Shown here one piece after another: positions 43,153 to 52,313 of a stretch of DNA of 64,000 nt. The notes below the pieces were generated by a model. It saw only the letters and a program-made list of their open reading frames with translations, was not told the origin of the DNA and searched no databases. Source of the DNA: Siphonobacter aquaeclarae (GTDB lineage: Bacteria; Bacteroidota; Bacteroidia; Cytophagales; Spirosomataceae). A program made the translations under genes and the position numbers. The number at the start of each line of letters is the position of its first letter. The stretch's first letter is position 1. The DNA is taken from assembly GCF_900103285.1 (NCBI RefSeq), contig NZ_FNGS01000010.1:171961-235960 (forward strand). Direction: 5' to 3'.

Positions 43153-44346
43153 ATGGCCAATATTGCCATGCTCGGCTCGGGCTTCATCGGGCGTTTTTAC
43201 GCTGAATCGATTCATGGACAACGCTCCCGCGACCGTGTTGTCGCCATTTATGCCCGGAGCGAGAAAAATGCCCGCAAATTTTCGGACGATTACGGATGCG
43301 ACCTCTGGAGTACCGATATGGAAGAGGTTATCTCGCATCCCAGTGTGGACCTGGTTTGCATCGCCCTTCCCAATAACCTGCATGAACCGGCTGTGATGGC
43401 CTGTGTCAAACACAAAAAGGCTGTTATCACCACCAAACCCCTCGGGCGTAACGGCGAAGAAGCCCTCCGCATGCTTAAAGCGGTGGAAGAGGCCGGTATT
43501 TTTGCCGGATACCTCGAAGACCTCTGCTACACACCGAAGTTTCTCAAGGCGCTGGCATCGGTGAAGGAAGGTTCGCTGGGCCGTATTCTCTGGGCGAAAT
43601 CGCGGGAGACCCACCCCGGGCCGCACTCGTCCTGGTTCTGGGACAAGGAGCAGGCCGGCGGCGGTTGTATCCTCGACCTCGGCTGCCACTGCATCGAAAT
43701 CACCCGTAGTTTCATCGGAAAGGATATCAAGCCGGTCGAAGTCATGTGCTGGGCCGATACGCAGGTGAAGCCGATCGACGCCGAAGACCACGCCATCGGT
43801 CTCATCAAGTACGAAAACGGTGCCATCGCGCAGTTCGAAACCTCCTGGACGTTCCGCGGCGGAATGGACCTCCGCGACGAAGTCATGGGTACCGAAGGCA
43901 CGATCTGGATCAACAACTTCCTCCGGACAGGATTCGAGATGTTCACCACCGGCAAGGGAGGCGACTACATCGCAGAAAAGGCCGAAAGCGACTCAGGATG
44001 GCTGTTTCCGGTCGGAGACGAAGTCAACGACCTCGGTTATAACCACATGTTTACGGACATGTTTAACGCCTTCGAAAAAGGGCAGGAGCCGGCAGAGACA
44101 TTTTACGATGGCTATGTCGTCAATGCGATTATTGACGCAGCGTACCGCTCCGCCAAAACAGGTATCTGGGAAAAAGTAGACCTCCCCGTCTGGCGCGGTC
44201 AGGAAGGGTTGACCAAGGAAGGGCACCTGACCGAATACGACGCCGACCACTACCTCATCAAGGAAGAAATGACGCACGACGGCCGCCGGGTGGTCGTACT
44301 GAAGGAAAAAGCGTCGGGTAAGTTTGTGGAAAAGCAACTGAACTAA
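43153..44346 (+). CDS. Gfo/Idh/MocA-family oxidoreductase
   Basis: A 397-residue NAD(P)-dependent enzyme. The N-terminal Rossmann fold starts NIAMLGSGFIGRFYAESI. The TTKPLGRN segment is the family's EKP-like motif, with Lys expected to act in hydride transfer. DLGCHCIEITR contains the conserved His of the C-terminal domain. These enzymes oxidise sugars or inositols. It follows the transporter by 12 bases and is probably part of the same operon; the likely substrate is the transported sugar. Confidence 0.9.
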   Translation: MANIAMLGSGFIGRFYAESIHGQRSRDRVVAIYARSEKNARKFSDDYGCDLWSTDMEEVISHPSVDLVCIALPNNLHEPAVMACVKHKKAVITTKPLGRNGEEALRMLKAVEEAGIFAGYLEDLCYTPKFLKALASVKEGSLGRILWAKSRETHPGPHSSWFWDKEQAGGGCILDLGCHCIEITRSFIGKDIKPVEVMCWADTQVKPIDAEDHAIGLIKYENGAIAQFETSWTFRGGMDLRDEVMGTEGTIWINNFLRTGFEMFTTGKGGDYIAEKAESDSGWLFPVGDEVNDLGYNHMFTDMFNAFEKGQEPAETFYDGYVVNAIIDAAYRSAKTGIWEKVDLPVWRGQEGLTKEGHLTEYDADHYLIKEEMTHDGRRVVVLKEKASGKFVEKQLN

Positions 44347-44354
44347 GACGCCGT

Positions 44355-44421
44355 TTCTGTGTATTCTGTGCTTTCTGTGAGAAAAAAATTTAAGCTCACA
44401 GAAAGCACAGAATACACAGAA
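44355..44421. repeat. 27-bp perfect palindromic repeat with TTCTGTG heptamers
   Basis: Left arm 44355-44381 pairs perfectly with 44395-44421. The left arm holds three TTCTGTG units, so it is both an inverted and a tandem repeat. Placed between convergent genes, it may work as a terminator or be a dispersed palindrome. Confidence 0.7.
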
Positions 44422-44423
44422 TA

Positions 44424-45860
44424 TCAGGCACCCGCCAGCGGGAAATGAATGGTAAAGGCCGTTCCCCGTCCCACCTCTGATTCTACATCTATACTCGCCT
44501 TGTGCGACTGAACAATGCTCAGCGTAGCCGCCAGACCCAATCCGATACCGTTGTTTTTGGAGGTAAAATACGGTTCGAAAAGCCGGCCCAGGTGTTCCGC
44601 GGGGATACCTGCCCCATTATCCTGAATCAGGACGTAGCAATTTTCTCCGGCGACGTGGTTTCCGATCCGCAAGACCCCCGCCTCAGGTTCCATTGCCTCT
44701 ATGGCATTGACAACAATATTAAGCAGGGCAATTTTGATCTTCTCCTTGTCTACCCGCACGAGGCAATCTTCTCCGTACTCTTTTTCCAGCGAAATACTCT
44801 TCAGCTGAATCCGGTCGAGCGCCAGGGATAGCGTCTCATCCAGAATCTGATGAATGGGGTAGGGGGCGAGCGACATCTCCGTCTGCCGGGAAGAATTGAG
44901 CAATTCCGAAATCAAATCGTTGATCCGCTGGGAATTACGTTTGATGATCTGGGGATAAACGCTCAGGTTTTCGTCGTCTATTCCATTGACGAGCTCGTCT
45001 GCCGAGAGGTTAATATTCGTCAGCGGATTGCGGACTTCGTGCGCCAGCGTCCGCACCAGGCGGGCCGTAGCGGCTACTTTCTCCGACAACAGGGCATCCC
45101 GTTCGGCTTTTTTCCGGGCCGTGATATCATGGACAATTCCCTGTATCTGCTGAGAGCCAAAACCATCCGGCTGAAGGCTGGCGTAAATGGTGCAGTACCG
45201 TTTTTCCCCGAGATTCGTCACCAGCGCAACCTCAAAATCCTCGATTTCCCCGAACTGATCCAGCATACCTGAAAAAAGGGCATACCGGTCGGTACTTTCG
45301 AATAACTCGGGTACGCGGCGTGTCCGGAACTCGTCCGATGAGTACCCGAGCAGTTCCGTACCGTTTGGATTGACGTACAGGAAAGTACCGTCCGGCGTCG
45401 CCAGAAAGATCATTTCCCGCAGCTGATTAAACAGACTTCGGTAGCGTAATTCGCTTTCTCTCAGGCTATTGAGCGTAGCGGCGCGCTCAAGCGCATACCG
45501 GATACAGCGCTCCAGTTTCTCCGCGTCGAGATCCCGCTTGACGAGGTAATCCATCGCTCCGCGGCGGGTCGCTTCTTCGTCCACACGGCGGTCTCCGCGT
45601 CCTGTCAGCAGTACCATCGGAACGAAGATGCCGCGCTGATGCGCCTCCTCGATCAGATCGAGACCGGTTTTCGCCCCCAGGTAAAAATCCACGAACACAA
45701 TGTCATGGGTCTGGGAGTCGATCTTCTCCATCGCGACGGCATATCCGTTGACCCAGTCGGTCTGAAATTGCCGTCCGGGAATATCGCGGAGGTACTCTGT
45801 CGTCAGGAGGAAGTCATCTTCGTCGTCATCGACGATCAAAACCCGGGTTATTTCGCTCAT
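44424..45860 (-). CDS. Receiver-PAS-histidine kinase hybrid
   Basis: A 478-residue cytosolic sensor kinase. An N-terminal receiver (residues 5-125; ITRVLIVDDDEDD, acceptor aspartate in DIVFVDFYLG) is followed by a PAS domain (about 140-255; MIFLATPDGTFLYVNPNGTELLGYSSDEF), a HisKA domain with LAHEVRNPLTNINLSADEL (His near residue 279), and an HATPase domain (ALLNIVVNAIEAM, DNGAGI, NGIGLGLA). A receiver before the kinase suggests control by another kinase. It is the last gene of the rpoN operon, 24 bases after the stand-alone receiver. Confidence 0.9.
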   Translation of the reverse strand: MSEITRVLIVDDDEDDFLLTTEYLRDIPGRQFQTDWVNGYAVAMEKIDSQTHDIVFVDFYLGAKTGLDLIEEAHQRGIFVPMVLLTGRGDRRVDEEATRRGAMDYLVKRDLDAEKLERCIRYALERAATLNSLRESELRYRSLFNQLREMIFLATPDGTFLYVNPNGTELLGYSSDEFRTRRVPELFESTDRYALFSGMLDQFGEIEDFEVALVTNLGEKRYCTIYASLQPDGFGSQQIQGIVHDITARKKAERDALLSEKVAATARLVRTLAHEVRNPLTNINLSADELVNGIDDENLSVYPQIIKRNSQRINDLISELLNSSRQTEMSLAPYPIHQILDETLSLALDRIQLKSISLEKEYGEDCLVRVDKEKIKIALLNIVVNAIEAMEPEAGVLRIGNHVAGENCYVLIQDNGAGIPAEHLGRLFEPYFTSKNNGIGLGLAATLSIVQSHKASIDVESEVGRGTAFTIHFPLAGA

Positions 45861-45884
45861 ACATTCTTTCTGGTATTGATGACA

Positions 45885-46346
45885 CTATTCCCTGACAGAA
45901 GGGAGCTGAACGATTTCGAACCAGTATTGCCCGAGCGACTTGGTGACTTCGATGAAGTCCCGGAAGGTCACCGGCTTGGTAATGAAGCAGTTGACGCCCA
46001 GGTCATAGCTTTTGACGATATCTTCTTCTGCCTGCGAGGTAGTCAGCACAATAATCGGAATACTGCGCAGGTCCGGATTGGTTTTAATTTCCCTGAGAGC
46101 CTCCCGCCCGTCTTTGCGGGGCATGTTGAGATCGAGGAGTATCAATCCCGGCCGGGGACTGCTCGCGGGGTCGGCATACCGTCCGCGCCGGAGAAGGTAA
46201 TCGGTGAGTTCGACGCCGTCTGCGACAAACCGTATTTCATTGAGGACGAAATTCTCCTCCAGTGCTTCCCGGGTCATTTCCCGGTCGTCTTCATCGTCAT
46301 CGGCGACCAGTAAAACAACCGGCTTTTTATGATGTATCGTTTTCAT
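45885..46346 (-). CDS. Stand-alone response regulator receiver (CheY/Rcp1-like)
   Basis: A 153-residue single receiver. The acidic pocket is VADDDEDD, the phosphoacceptor lies in LILLDLNMPRKDG, and the Thr/Lys pair is IVLTTS and CFITKPV. The inserted LLRRGRYADP loop is typical of Rcp1-like receivers, which accept phosphate from phytochrome-type kinases. With no output domain it could pass phosphate or bind another protein. It lies 36 bases after the PAS kinase and 24 before the hybrid kinase. A close homologue sits at 52314..52766. Confidence 0.92.
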   Translation of the reverse strand: MKTIHHKKPVVLLVADDDEDDREMTREALEENFVLNEIRFVADGVELTDYLLRRGRYADPASSPRPGLILLDLNMPRKDGREALREIKTNPDLRSIPIIVLTTSQAEEDIVKSYDLGVNCFITKPVTFRDFIEVTKSLGQYWFEIVQLPSVRE

Positions 46347-46382
46347 GGCGTACGGTGGCGCCAGGGAAAGGTTCGCCCGGCG

Positions 46383-47531
46383 CTACCTCATTTCATTTTT
46401 CTGTTGCTCGGGCAGAAGGAGAACAAAAGATGTCCCCTGGTGATGCTGACTCCGGGCGAAAATGACGCCGCCGTGATTTTCCACGATACGCTTGCAGATA
46501 GCCAGCCCCATGCCGGCACCTTCGTACTCCGATCGGCCGTGCAACCGACGAAACAGGGTAAAAATCTGTTCCGAATAGGCTTCCTCGAAGCCTATGCCGT
46601 TATCCGTTACTGAAATAGTGTAGAATTTTTGCCCCAATGGCAGACGATACTCCCCGACTTCCTGCCGGGTAGCCACCCGCGATTCAATCGTAATCTGCGG
46701 CTGCTGGCTTGTCGGCATAAACTTCAGCGCATTGCTGATCAGGTTCTGAAACAACTGATGCAGCTGCGTAGCCAGACCGGATACCACAGGTAGTTTGCCG
46801 GTTTCGACCCGGGCGTTTGTTTCCGAAAGCCGGAGTTCAAAATCGCTCAGTACATTGGTGATGACAACGTTCAGGTCGACCGGTACAAACGGCTCCTCCG
46901 GCCGGGAAAGCCGGGAATAGCTCAGCAGGCTTTCGATGAGCAGCTTCATGCGCTGGGTAGCGTCGAGCATCCGGGAAAGATAGTGCCGGCCTTCCTCGCC
47001 GAGGCTAACGTGGTGCCGGGCCTGGAGCCGCTCGCCGAACGAGGTAATCTTCCGGAGCGGCTCCTGGAGGTCATGCGAGGCGATATAGGCAAACTGCTCC
47101 AGCTCATGGTTGGAGCGGTCAAGCGCGCTGACCTTGTCTTTCAATTCATGTTGAAAACGGGTATTGGCCGTAATATCCGCGGAAATACCGACGAGACGGA
47201 TACGGTCATCCTCATCTACGCGCCGGGCGCGCGAGATCAGTACCAGTTCTTCTCCGGTAAAGGAGCGGGCCCTGTACTGCACTTCGATGGGTTCGGGCGA
47301 GACCAGCATACGCCGGAACTCTTCCTGCAGCCGCGTGCGGTCGTCTTCGTGCACATGCTGCATATACCATTCGACGGTGACAGGCGGAAAAGGTTCGGTG
47401 AAGCCGAATACCTTGTACAGCCCTTCGGACCAGAGAATGGTTTCCTGGCCGGTCTGCCAGTCGAACGTCCCGAATTTGAGGAGACTTTCGGCCTCCTGGA
47501 GGTAGACGTGGCTATCAAAAACGGTAGGCAT
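46383..47531 (-). CDS. PAS-domain histidine kinase
   Basis: A 382-residue cytosolic kinase. A PAS fold with PAC region covers about 10-130 (TFDWQTGQETILWSEGLYKVFGF; VQYRARSFTGEELVLISRARRV). The HisKA domain has the H-box ASHDLQEPLRKITSFGERL (His near residue 154), typical of Rcp1-partner kinases. The HATPase domain holds LFQNLISNALKF, DNGIGFEEAY, LFRRLHGRSEYEGAGMGLAI. No membrane segment, so it senses an internal cue or interacts with another sensor. It follows the sigma-54 activator by 77 bases. Confidence 0.93.
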   Translation of the reverse strand: MPTVFDSHVYLQEAESLLKFGTFDWQTGQETILWSEGLYKVFGFTEPFPPVTVEWYMQHVHEDDRTRLQEEFRRMLVSPEPIEVQYRARSFTGEELVLISRARRVDEDDRIRLVGISADITANTRFQHELKDKVSALDRSNHELEQFAYIASHDLQEPLRKITSFGERLQARHHVSLGEEGRHYLSRMLDATQRMKLLIESLLSYSRLSRPEEPFVPVDLNVVITNVLSDFELRLSETNARVETGKLPVVSGLATQLHQLFQNLISNALKFMPTSQQPQITIESRVATRQEVGEYRLPLGQKFYTISVTDNGIGFEEAYSEQIFTLFRRLHGRSEYEGAGMGLAICKRIVENHGGVIFARSQHHQGTSFVLLLPEQQKNEMR

Positions 47532-47608
47532 ATAATCCGGGGGAAAAGCAAAACCGAAGCCAGATCGGGAATCTTTCTTCGGTAGCGCGCGTCAGGACAT
47601 GACCGGAC

Positions 47609-49063
47609 TCAGGACAAATGGTAATTCTTCATTTTGTTGTACAGCGTCTTCCGGTCAATACCGAGCAGAATAGCTGCCTTGCTCTTGTTAAAATTCACCT
47701 GTTTCAACGTCTTCAGAATCATGTCATATTCCGCTTCCAGGGCCGCTGAGCGCAGGTTGGGCTTCTCCGGTATCCTTGTCGCTTCCGGAACAATCGTTTC
47801 CGGAAAAACGGGGACGGACGGAGCGATCACCGGCTCCGGTACAAATACCGGGAGCGGCTGCTGGGAATCGAGCGACTGAAGTTTGTTGAAATGGACGATT
47901 TCGAAAGGCAGGTCCCGTGATTCGATCCGCTCGCCGTCGGTCAGCAGCGTAGCCCGCTTGATGACGTTTCGCATTTCCCGGAGATTACCCGGCCATTCGT
48001 AGTGCATGAAAAGCCGGATGACGTCGTCTGCAAAGCCCTGTACCCGCTTTCCGAGCTCCCGGTTCGTTGCCTGCAGAAAGTAATCGGCAAAGAGCATGAT
48101 GTCCGAATGCCGCTCGCGCAGCGGAGGTACGTCGATGCTGAACTCGTTGAACCGGTAGTATAGATCTTCCCGGAACCGTCCTTTACGGGCCGATTCAATC
48201 AGCCGCTCATTGGAGGCAACGATGATGCGGACATCAATCGGAATTTCCTTGCTGCCGCCGAGCCGGCGAAGCTTGCGTTCCTGTACTACGCGAAGCAGGG
48301 ATACCTGCACGTCGTAAGGCAGATTGCTGACTTCGTCGAGAAAAAGGGTGCCGCCGTGTGCCTGCTCAAAATGCCCGATCTTCTGGTTGAGCGCTCCGGT
48401 AAAAGCGCCTTTTTCGTGGCCGAAGAGCTCAGATCCGGCCAGCTCCTTCGAAATAGCACCGCAGTCCATCGCCACAAAAGGACCGGATGAACGTTTGCTG
48501 CGTTTGTGAATTTCCTGGGCGACGGCCTCTTTCCCCGAACCGCTTTCCCCGTAAATAATGACGCTGTAGTTGGTCGGTGCGACGAGGTCTACCTGCCGGA
48601 ACAGGTACTTCGATTCAGGTCCGTTGCCGAACAGGTACTGCTCCGGTTCCCGGCGGGTTGCGGGAGTAGCCGCCGCGACGGTTTCCTCGCCGGTCGGTCT
48701 GGCTTCGTTGGAGAGCGCCTTGCGGATCGTTACCAGGATTTCGTCCGGGAAGAGGGGTTTTGTTACATAATCAAATGCTCCCTGCTTCATCACGCTGACC
48801 GCGATCTTGATATCGGAATAGCCCGTGATGACGATGACGGGTACATGCGGGAACTGTTCCTTGATCCGGACGAGTAACTGACCGCCGTCCATATCGCCGA
48901 GGCGGAAGTCGGTCATCACCAGATCCGGCTTGAACTCCGTGAGCTGTTCCAGACCGGAGGCGCCGGTATGGGCAATGGCGACTTCGAAGCCGTTGCGGCC
49001 CAGAAATCGCCTGAGAAGCAGACAGATGTCCGTATCGTCGTCAATTACGAGAATTTTCTGCAT
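47609..49063 (-). CDS. Sigma-54-dependent response regulator (NtrC/AtoC family)
   Basis: A 484-residue activator with three domains: receiver (4-120; LVIDDDTDICLLLRRFL, acceptor aspartate in LVMTDFRLGDMDG), AAA+ central domain (about 150-385; Walker A IYGESGSGKEA, GAFTGA loop for sigma-54 contact, Walker B GGTLFLDEVS, arginine fingers in RFREDLYYRFNEF), and a Fis-type helix-turn-helix at the C-terminus (ILKTLKQVNFNKSKAAILLGIDRKTLYNKMKNY). It should remodel sigma-54 RNA polymerase at enhancer sites. Directly downstream of rpoN. ATG 49063 is chosen over TTG 49072. Confidence 0.96.
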   Translation of the reverse strand: MQKILVIDDDTDICLLLRRFLGRNGFEVAIAHTGASGLEQLTEFKPDLVMTDFRLGDMDGGQLLVRIKEQFPHVPVIVITGYSDIKIAVSVMKQGAFDYVTKPLFPDEILVTIRKALSNEARPTGEETVAAATPATRREPEQYLFGNGPESKYLFRQVDLVAPTNYSVIIYGESGSGKEAVAQEIHKRSKRSSGPFVAMDCGAISKELAGSELFGHEKGAFTGALNQKIGHFEQAHGGTLFLDEVSNLPYDVQVSLLRVVQERKLRRLGGSKEIPIDVRIIVASNERLIESARKGRFREDLYYRFNEFSIDVPPLRERHSDIMLFADYFLQATNRELGKRVQGFADDVIRLFMHYEWPGNLREMRNVIKRATLLTDGERIESRDLPFEIVHFNKLQSLDSQQPLPVFVPEPVIAPSVPVFPETIVPEATRIPEKPNLRSAALEAEYDMILKTLKQVNFNKSKAAILLGIDRKTLYNKMKNYHLS

Positions 49064-49157
49064 AGAGAACAATTATTAGGCACCTGTAAAATCGCCTTTA
49101 CGGGGTTGGTAGTTCCGTAGCCAATGAGAGGTTAAAAATACAGATTCCGGCGTGGAG

Positions 49158-50612
49158 TCATACACCCCGCCGGTATTGAGCCGCCTGAATACCGAGCTGA
49201 TCCCGGTACTTGGCGACTGTCCGCCGGGAGATCATATAGCCCTGCCGCGCAAGAAGCCGCATCAGATCGAAATCGTTAAACGGTTTTCGCTTGTCTTCCG
49301 CCGAAATATGTTCCACCAGCGCCTGCTGTATGGCTTTGTTCGAAACTTCTTCGCCTGTTTCCGTCCGGATACCTTCCGTAAAGAGCGTCTTCAGGTGAAG
49401 CAGGCCAAACGGCGTCTGGGCGTATTTCCCCGAGGTCACCCGTGAAATAGTCGAAATATCCATTCCGATCCGTTCGGCTACATCCTTCAGAATCATCGGT
49501 TTGAGTTGACGGACATCTCCCGTTTCAAAAAACGGGCGTTGAAGGTGAACCAGCATACGCATCGTCTTTTCCATGGTATTTTCCCGTTGACGGATGGCAT
49601 CGACCAGCCATTGAGCCGACTGGAGTTTATTCCGCAGGTACGTTGCCGCACCGCGCTCGCGGCTGGAACCGATGAGTCCCGTCAGCGAATGATTGACCCG
49701 GATATCGGGCCAGTTGCCCCGGTTGAGCGTCACTTCGATGCGACCGTAGTCGTCGTAGTGGAGAATATAATCCGGAACGATACCGCTCTTGACCAGCATG
49801 GAATCGGTATTTCCGCCGGTGATCGGTCGGGGATTCAGTTTGGCGATCGTCGCGAGCGCTTCCCGGAGTTCTTCTTCGGACAGGCTGAGTACGCGGCAGA
49901 TCTTTTCAAAATTGCGGTTGGAGAGTTCCGTAAAACACTCGGTTACAATATCCAGCGCCCGGAGTGATCCGGGTGTTGCTTTCCGGCGTTCAAGCTGCAA
50001 CAGCAGGCATTCCCGCAGATCTCTGGCGGCAAGACCCGGCGGGTCCAGCTCCTCTTTGATGCAGGAAAGAACGTCCTCAACATTCGTACTGTCGATAAAA
50101 ATTCCATGCCCGAAGGAGTAGTCGTCAGCCAGTGATTCGGCATCGGCGGGCAAAAAGCCGTCGTCGTCCAGTGAATCAATCAGAAAAAAGGCAAGTTCAC
50201 GTTGTTCTTCGGAAAGGTCGAGCCAGCGGGCCTGCTCCTTGATCGCTTCCCGCCAGGTTTCCTGCTCTACGATGGGAGAGGCGTACAGATCGTCATCTGC
50301 ATTGGGGTCCTGACTGAGGCGGAGTTTGTATTCAGGGATATCATCATGACCGAATTCGTCCCAGTCCCGGAAATCCTCCACCCCTTCAGGCGTATCAAAC
50401 TCGGCCGTAACGGGTTCGGAATCAGGGGACGTCTCCTCAGCGGCCTCTTCGTTCTGCCCTTCTTCGAGGAGGGGGTTCTCTTCGAGTTCGTTCCGCAGGT
50501 GCTGCTCCAGCTCCACGGTCGTCAGCTGAAGGAAATTCAGAAACTGAATCTGCTGCGGGGCGACCTTCAGCGTATGCTTCTGTGTTTGCGATAAATTTAC
50601 GGAAGTACTCAT
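49158..50612 (-). CDS. rpoN: RNA polymerase sigma-54 factor
   Basis: A 484-residue sigma factor. Region I is rich in Gln/Leu (TQKHTLKVAPQQIQFLNFLQLTTVELEQHLRNELEENPLLEE), the acidic region II follows, and the C-terminal RpoN box is ISRRTVAKYRDQLGIQ. It directs RNA polymerase to -24/-12 promoters and needs an AAA+ activator, which is the next gene. A promoter for this gene was not found. It begins an operon of five genes: rpoN, activator, PAS kinase, receiver, hybrid kinase. Confidence 0.97.
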   Translation of the reverse strand: MSTSVNLSQTQKHTLKVAPQQIQFLNFLQLTTVELEQHLRNELEENPLLEEGQNEEAAEETSPDSEPVTAEFDTPEGVEDFRDWDEFGHDDIPEYKLRLSQDPNADDDLYASPIVEQETWREAIKEQARWLDLSEEQRELAFFLIDSLDDDGFLPADAESLADDYSFGHGIFIDSTNVEDVLSCIKEELDPPGLAARDLRECLLLQLERRKATPGSLRALDIVTECFTELSNRNFEKICRVLSLSEEELREALATIAKLNPRPITGGNTDSMLVKSGIVPDYILHYDDYGRIEVTLNRGNWPDIRVNHSLTGLIGSSRERGAATYLRNKLQSAQWLVDAIRQRENTMEKTMRMLVHLQRPFFETGDVRQLKPMILKDVAERIGMDISTISRVTSGKYAQTPFGLLHLKTLFTEGIRTETGEEVSNKAIQQALVEHISAEDKRKPFNDFDLMRLLARQGYMISRRTVAKYRDQLGIQAAQYRRGV

Positions 50613-50866
50613 AAGTCAAAGCGGTTTGGAATTAAGTGGCGGTAGGGGAGAAACGTATAATTTCAGGCCACCCGGAAGCAGGAGGGTGAACGCAGACCGG
50701 CGTTGCATGCTTTTTTTATTGATTATCAAGCTTTTTTTGCATGACGACCATAGAAAAACACCAAAAGGGAAAGTGCTGATTTCGAACCGGTAGGAAAAGA
50801 GGGGTCAAACGGGAACATCCTCTTATTTCCCCAAAGTGTAGAAAATCGACCACTGAATCATATCGA

Positions 50867-52294
50867 ATGAAAGGTTCTACCGTATGGTTGCTGAACGTTT
50901 CGGCAGCCTCTGCGATGGCTGTGCTTATTCTCCTGACCTACTTGTGTCTGGACCAGGTACGCACGGCCGTCTGGTTCAATGACCGGGTGGATCATACGTA
51001 CCAGGTCATCCTGGAAAGTGAAAAAATGATGTCACGGGTGAGGGAAGCGGAAACAGGGCTGCGCGGATACCTGCTGACAAACAACGAACGCTTTCTTCAA
51101 TCCTACCACGACGCGCGTGATGCCTATGAGGTATCCATGCAACGGATGGATTCGCTTTCCCGGGATAATGTTCACCAGTTGCGCCGCCTGGGGATTATCC
51201 GCAGCCTGCTTCGGGACAACTGGCGGGTAACAGATGAAAACATTCGTCTCTCTTCCCAGAAAAAAGTATCCAAAACCATCGAGCAGGCCAACGTCCTGAA
51301 AGGAAAAGCGACGATGGACGCCGTTAAGTCGGTTGTTCAGGAAATGCAGCAGGAAGAACGGCGGATTCTGGATGGACGCATGTCGGCCCGGGAACGGAAA
51401 TTCAACCTCACACCGGCATACCTGCTGGTGCTGGCTTTTCTGGCCGGCGGGCTGCTGGTACTATCTGCGTTCTTCCTCCACAAGGAGCTGCGCCGGCGGG
51501 TGCAGACGCAGAAAGACCTGGAAAAGAAAGTGGAAGAGCTGAACCGGTCGAATGCCGAGCTGGAGCAGTTTGCCTATGTTGCGTCTCATGATTTACAGGA
51601 GCCGCTCCGCAAAATCCGGGCGTTTGCCGACCGCCTGCTGATGAAACAGCGCGACGGACTGACGGAAGAAGGAAAAATCATGCTCGATAAGATTTCCGGA
51701 TCTGCCGAACGCATGCAGGGGCTGATCAACGACCTATTGACGTTCTCCCGCATGGTCAATAATCCCGATGCGACAGAGCCGACGGACTTTAACCGCATTT
51801 TCCAGGAAGTTGAATCGGATCTGTCGATGAGCATCGCCGAGCATCAGGCGGAGATTCACTGCGATCCCCTGCCTGAGCTGATGGCCCACCCTAACCAGAT
51901 CCGGCAGCTCTTCATCAATCTGCTCAGCAATGCGCTCAAGTTTTCGAAAAGTACCGGAAAAGTGGTGATTGAAATACGCCACGAGGAAGTGTCCGGGCAG
52001 GATATCCCCGGACTTGATTCGGAAATCCGGAAAGAACAACGGTACCACAGGTTTCAGGTGATCGACAACGGAATCGGCTTTGAGCCGGAGTATGCCGAAA
52101 AGATTTTCGTGATTTTTCAGCGCCTCCACGGGAAGTCTTCCTACAGCGGTACGGGGATCGGGCTGGCGATTTGCCGCCGGGTCGTTACCAACCACGGCGG
52201 GTATATTTTCGCCGAGGGAAAACCCGGCGAAGGTGCTATATTTACGTTTTATCTGCCCTCTGATTCAGACACCGAAGGATTTACGATCGACTAG
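50867..52294 (+). CDS. CHASE3-domain membrane histidine kinase
   Basis: A 475-residue sensor kinase. Two transmembrane segments (about residues 5-25 and 185-205) bracket a CHASE3 sensory domain (DRVDHTYQVILESEKMMSRVREAETGLRGYLLTNNERFLQSYHDA). A coiled linker joins it to a HisKA domain with ASHDLQEPLRKIRAFADRL (His near 243) and an HATPase domain (LFINLLSNALKFSK, DNGIGFEPEY, LQGKSSYSGTGIGLAI-type). It is divergent from rpoN, with 254 bases between, and forms a pair with the receiver gene that follows by 19 bases. Confidence 0.94.
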   Translation: MKGSTVWLLNVSAASAMAVLILLTYLCLDQVRTAVWFNDRVDHTYQVILESEKMMSRVREAETGLRGYLLTNNERFLQSYHDARDAYEVSMQRMDSLSRDNVHQLRRLGIIRSLLRDNWRVTDENIRLSSQKKVSKTIEQANVLKGKATMDAVKSVVQEMQQEERRILDGRMSARERKFNLTPAYLLVLAFLAGGLLVLSAFFLHKELRRRVQTQKDLEKKVEELNRSNAELEQFAYVASHDLQEPLRKIRAFADRLLMKQRDGLTEEGKIMLDKISGSAERMQGLINDLLTFSRMVNNPDATEPTDFNRIFQEVESDLSMSIAEHQAEIHCDPLPELMAHPNQIRQLFINLLSNALKFSKSTGKVVIEIRHEEVSGQDIPGLDSEIRKEQRYHRFQVIDNGIGFEPEYAEKIFVIFQRLHGKSSYSGTGIGLAICRRVVTNHGGYIFAEGKPGEGAIFTFYLPSDSDTEGFTID

Positions 52295-52313
52295 CGCCGC
52301 CGCACAGCGCCGC

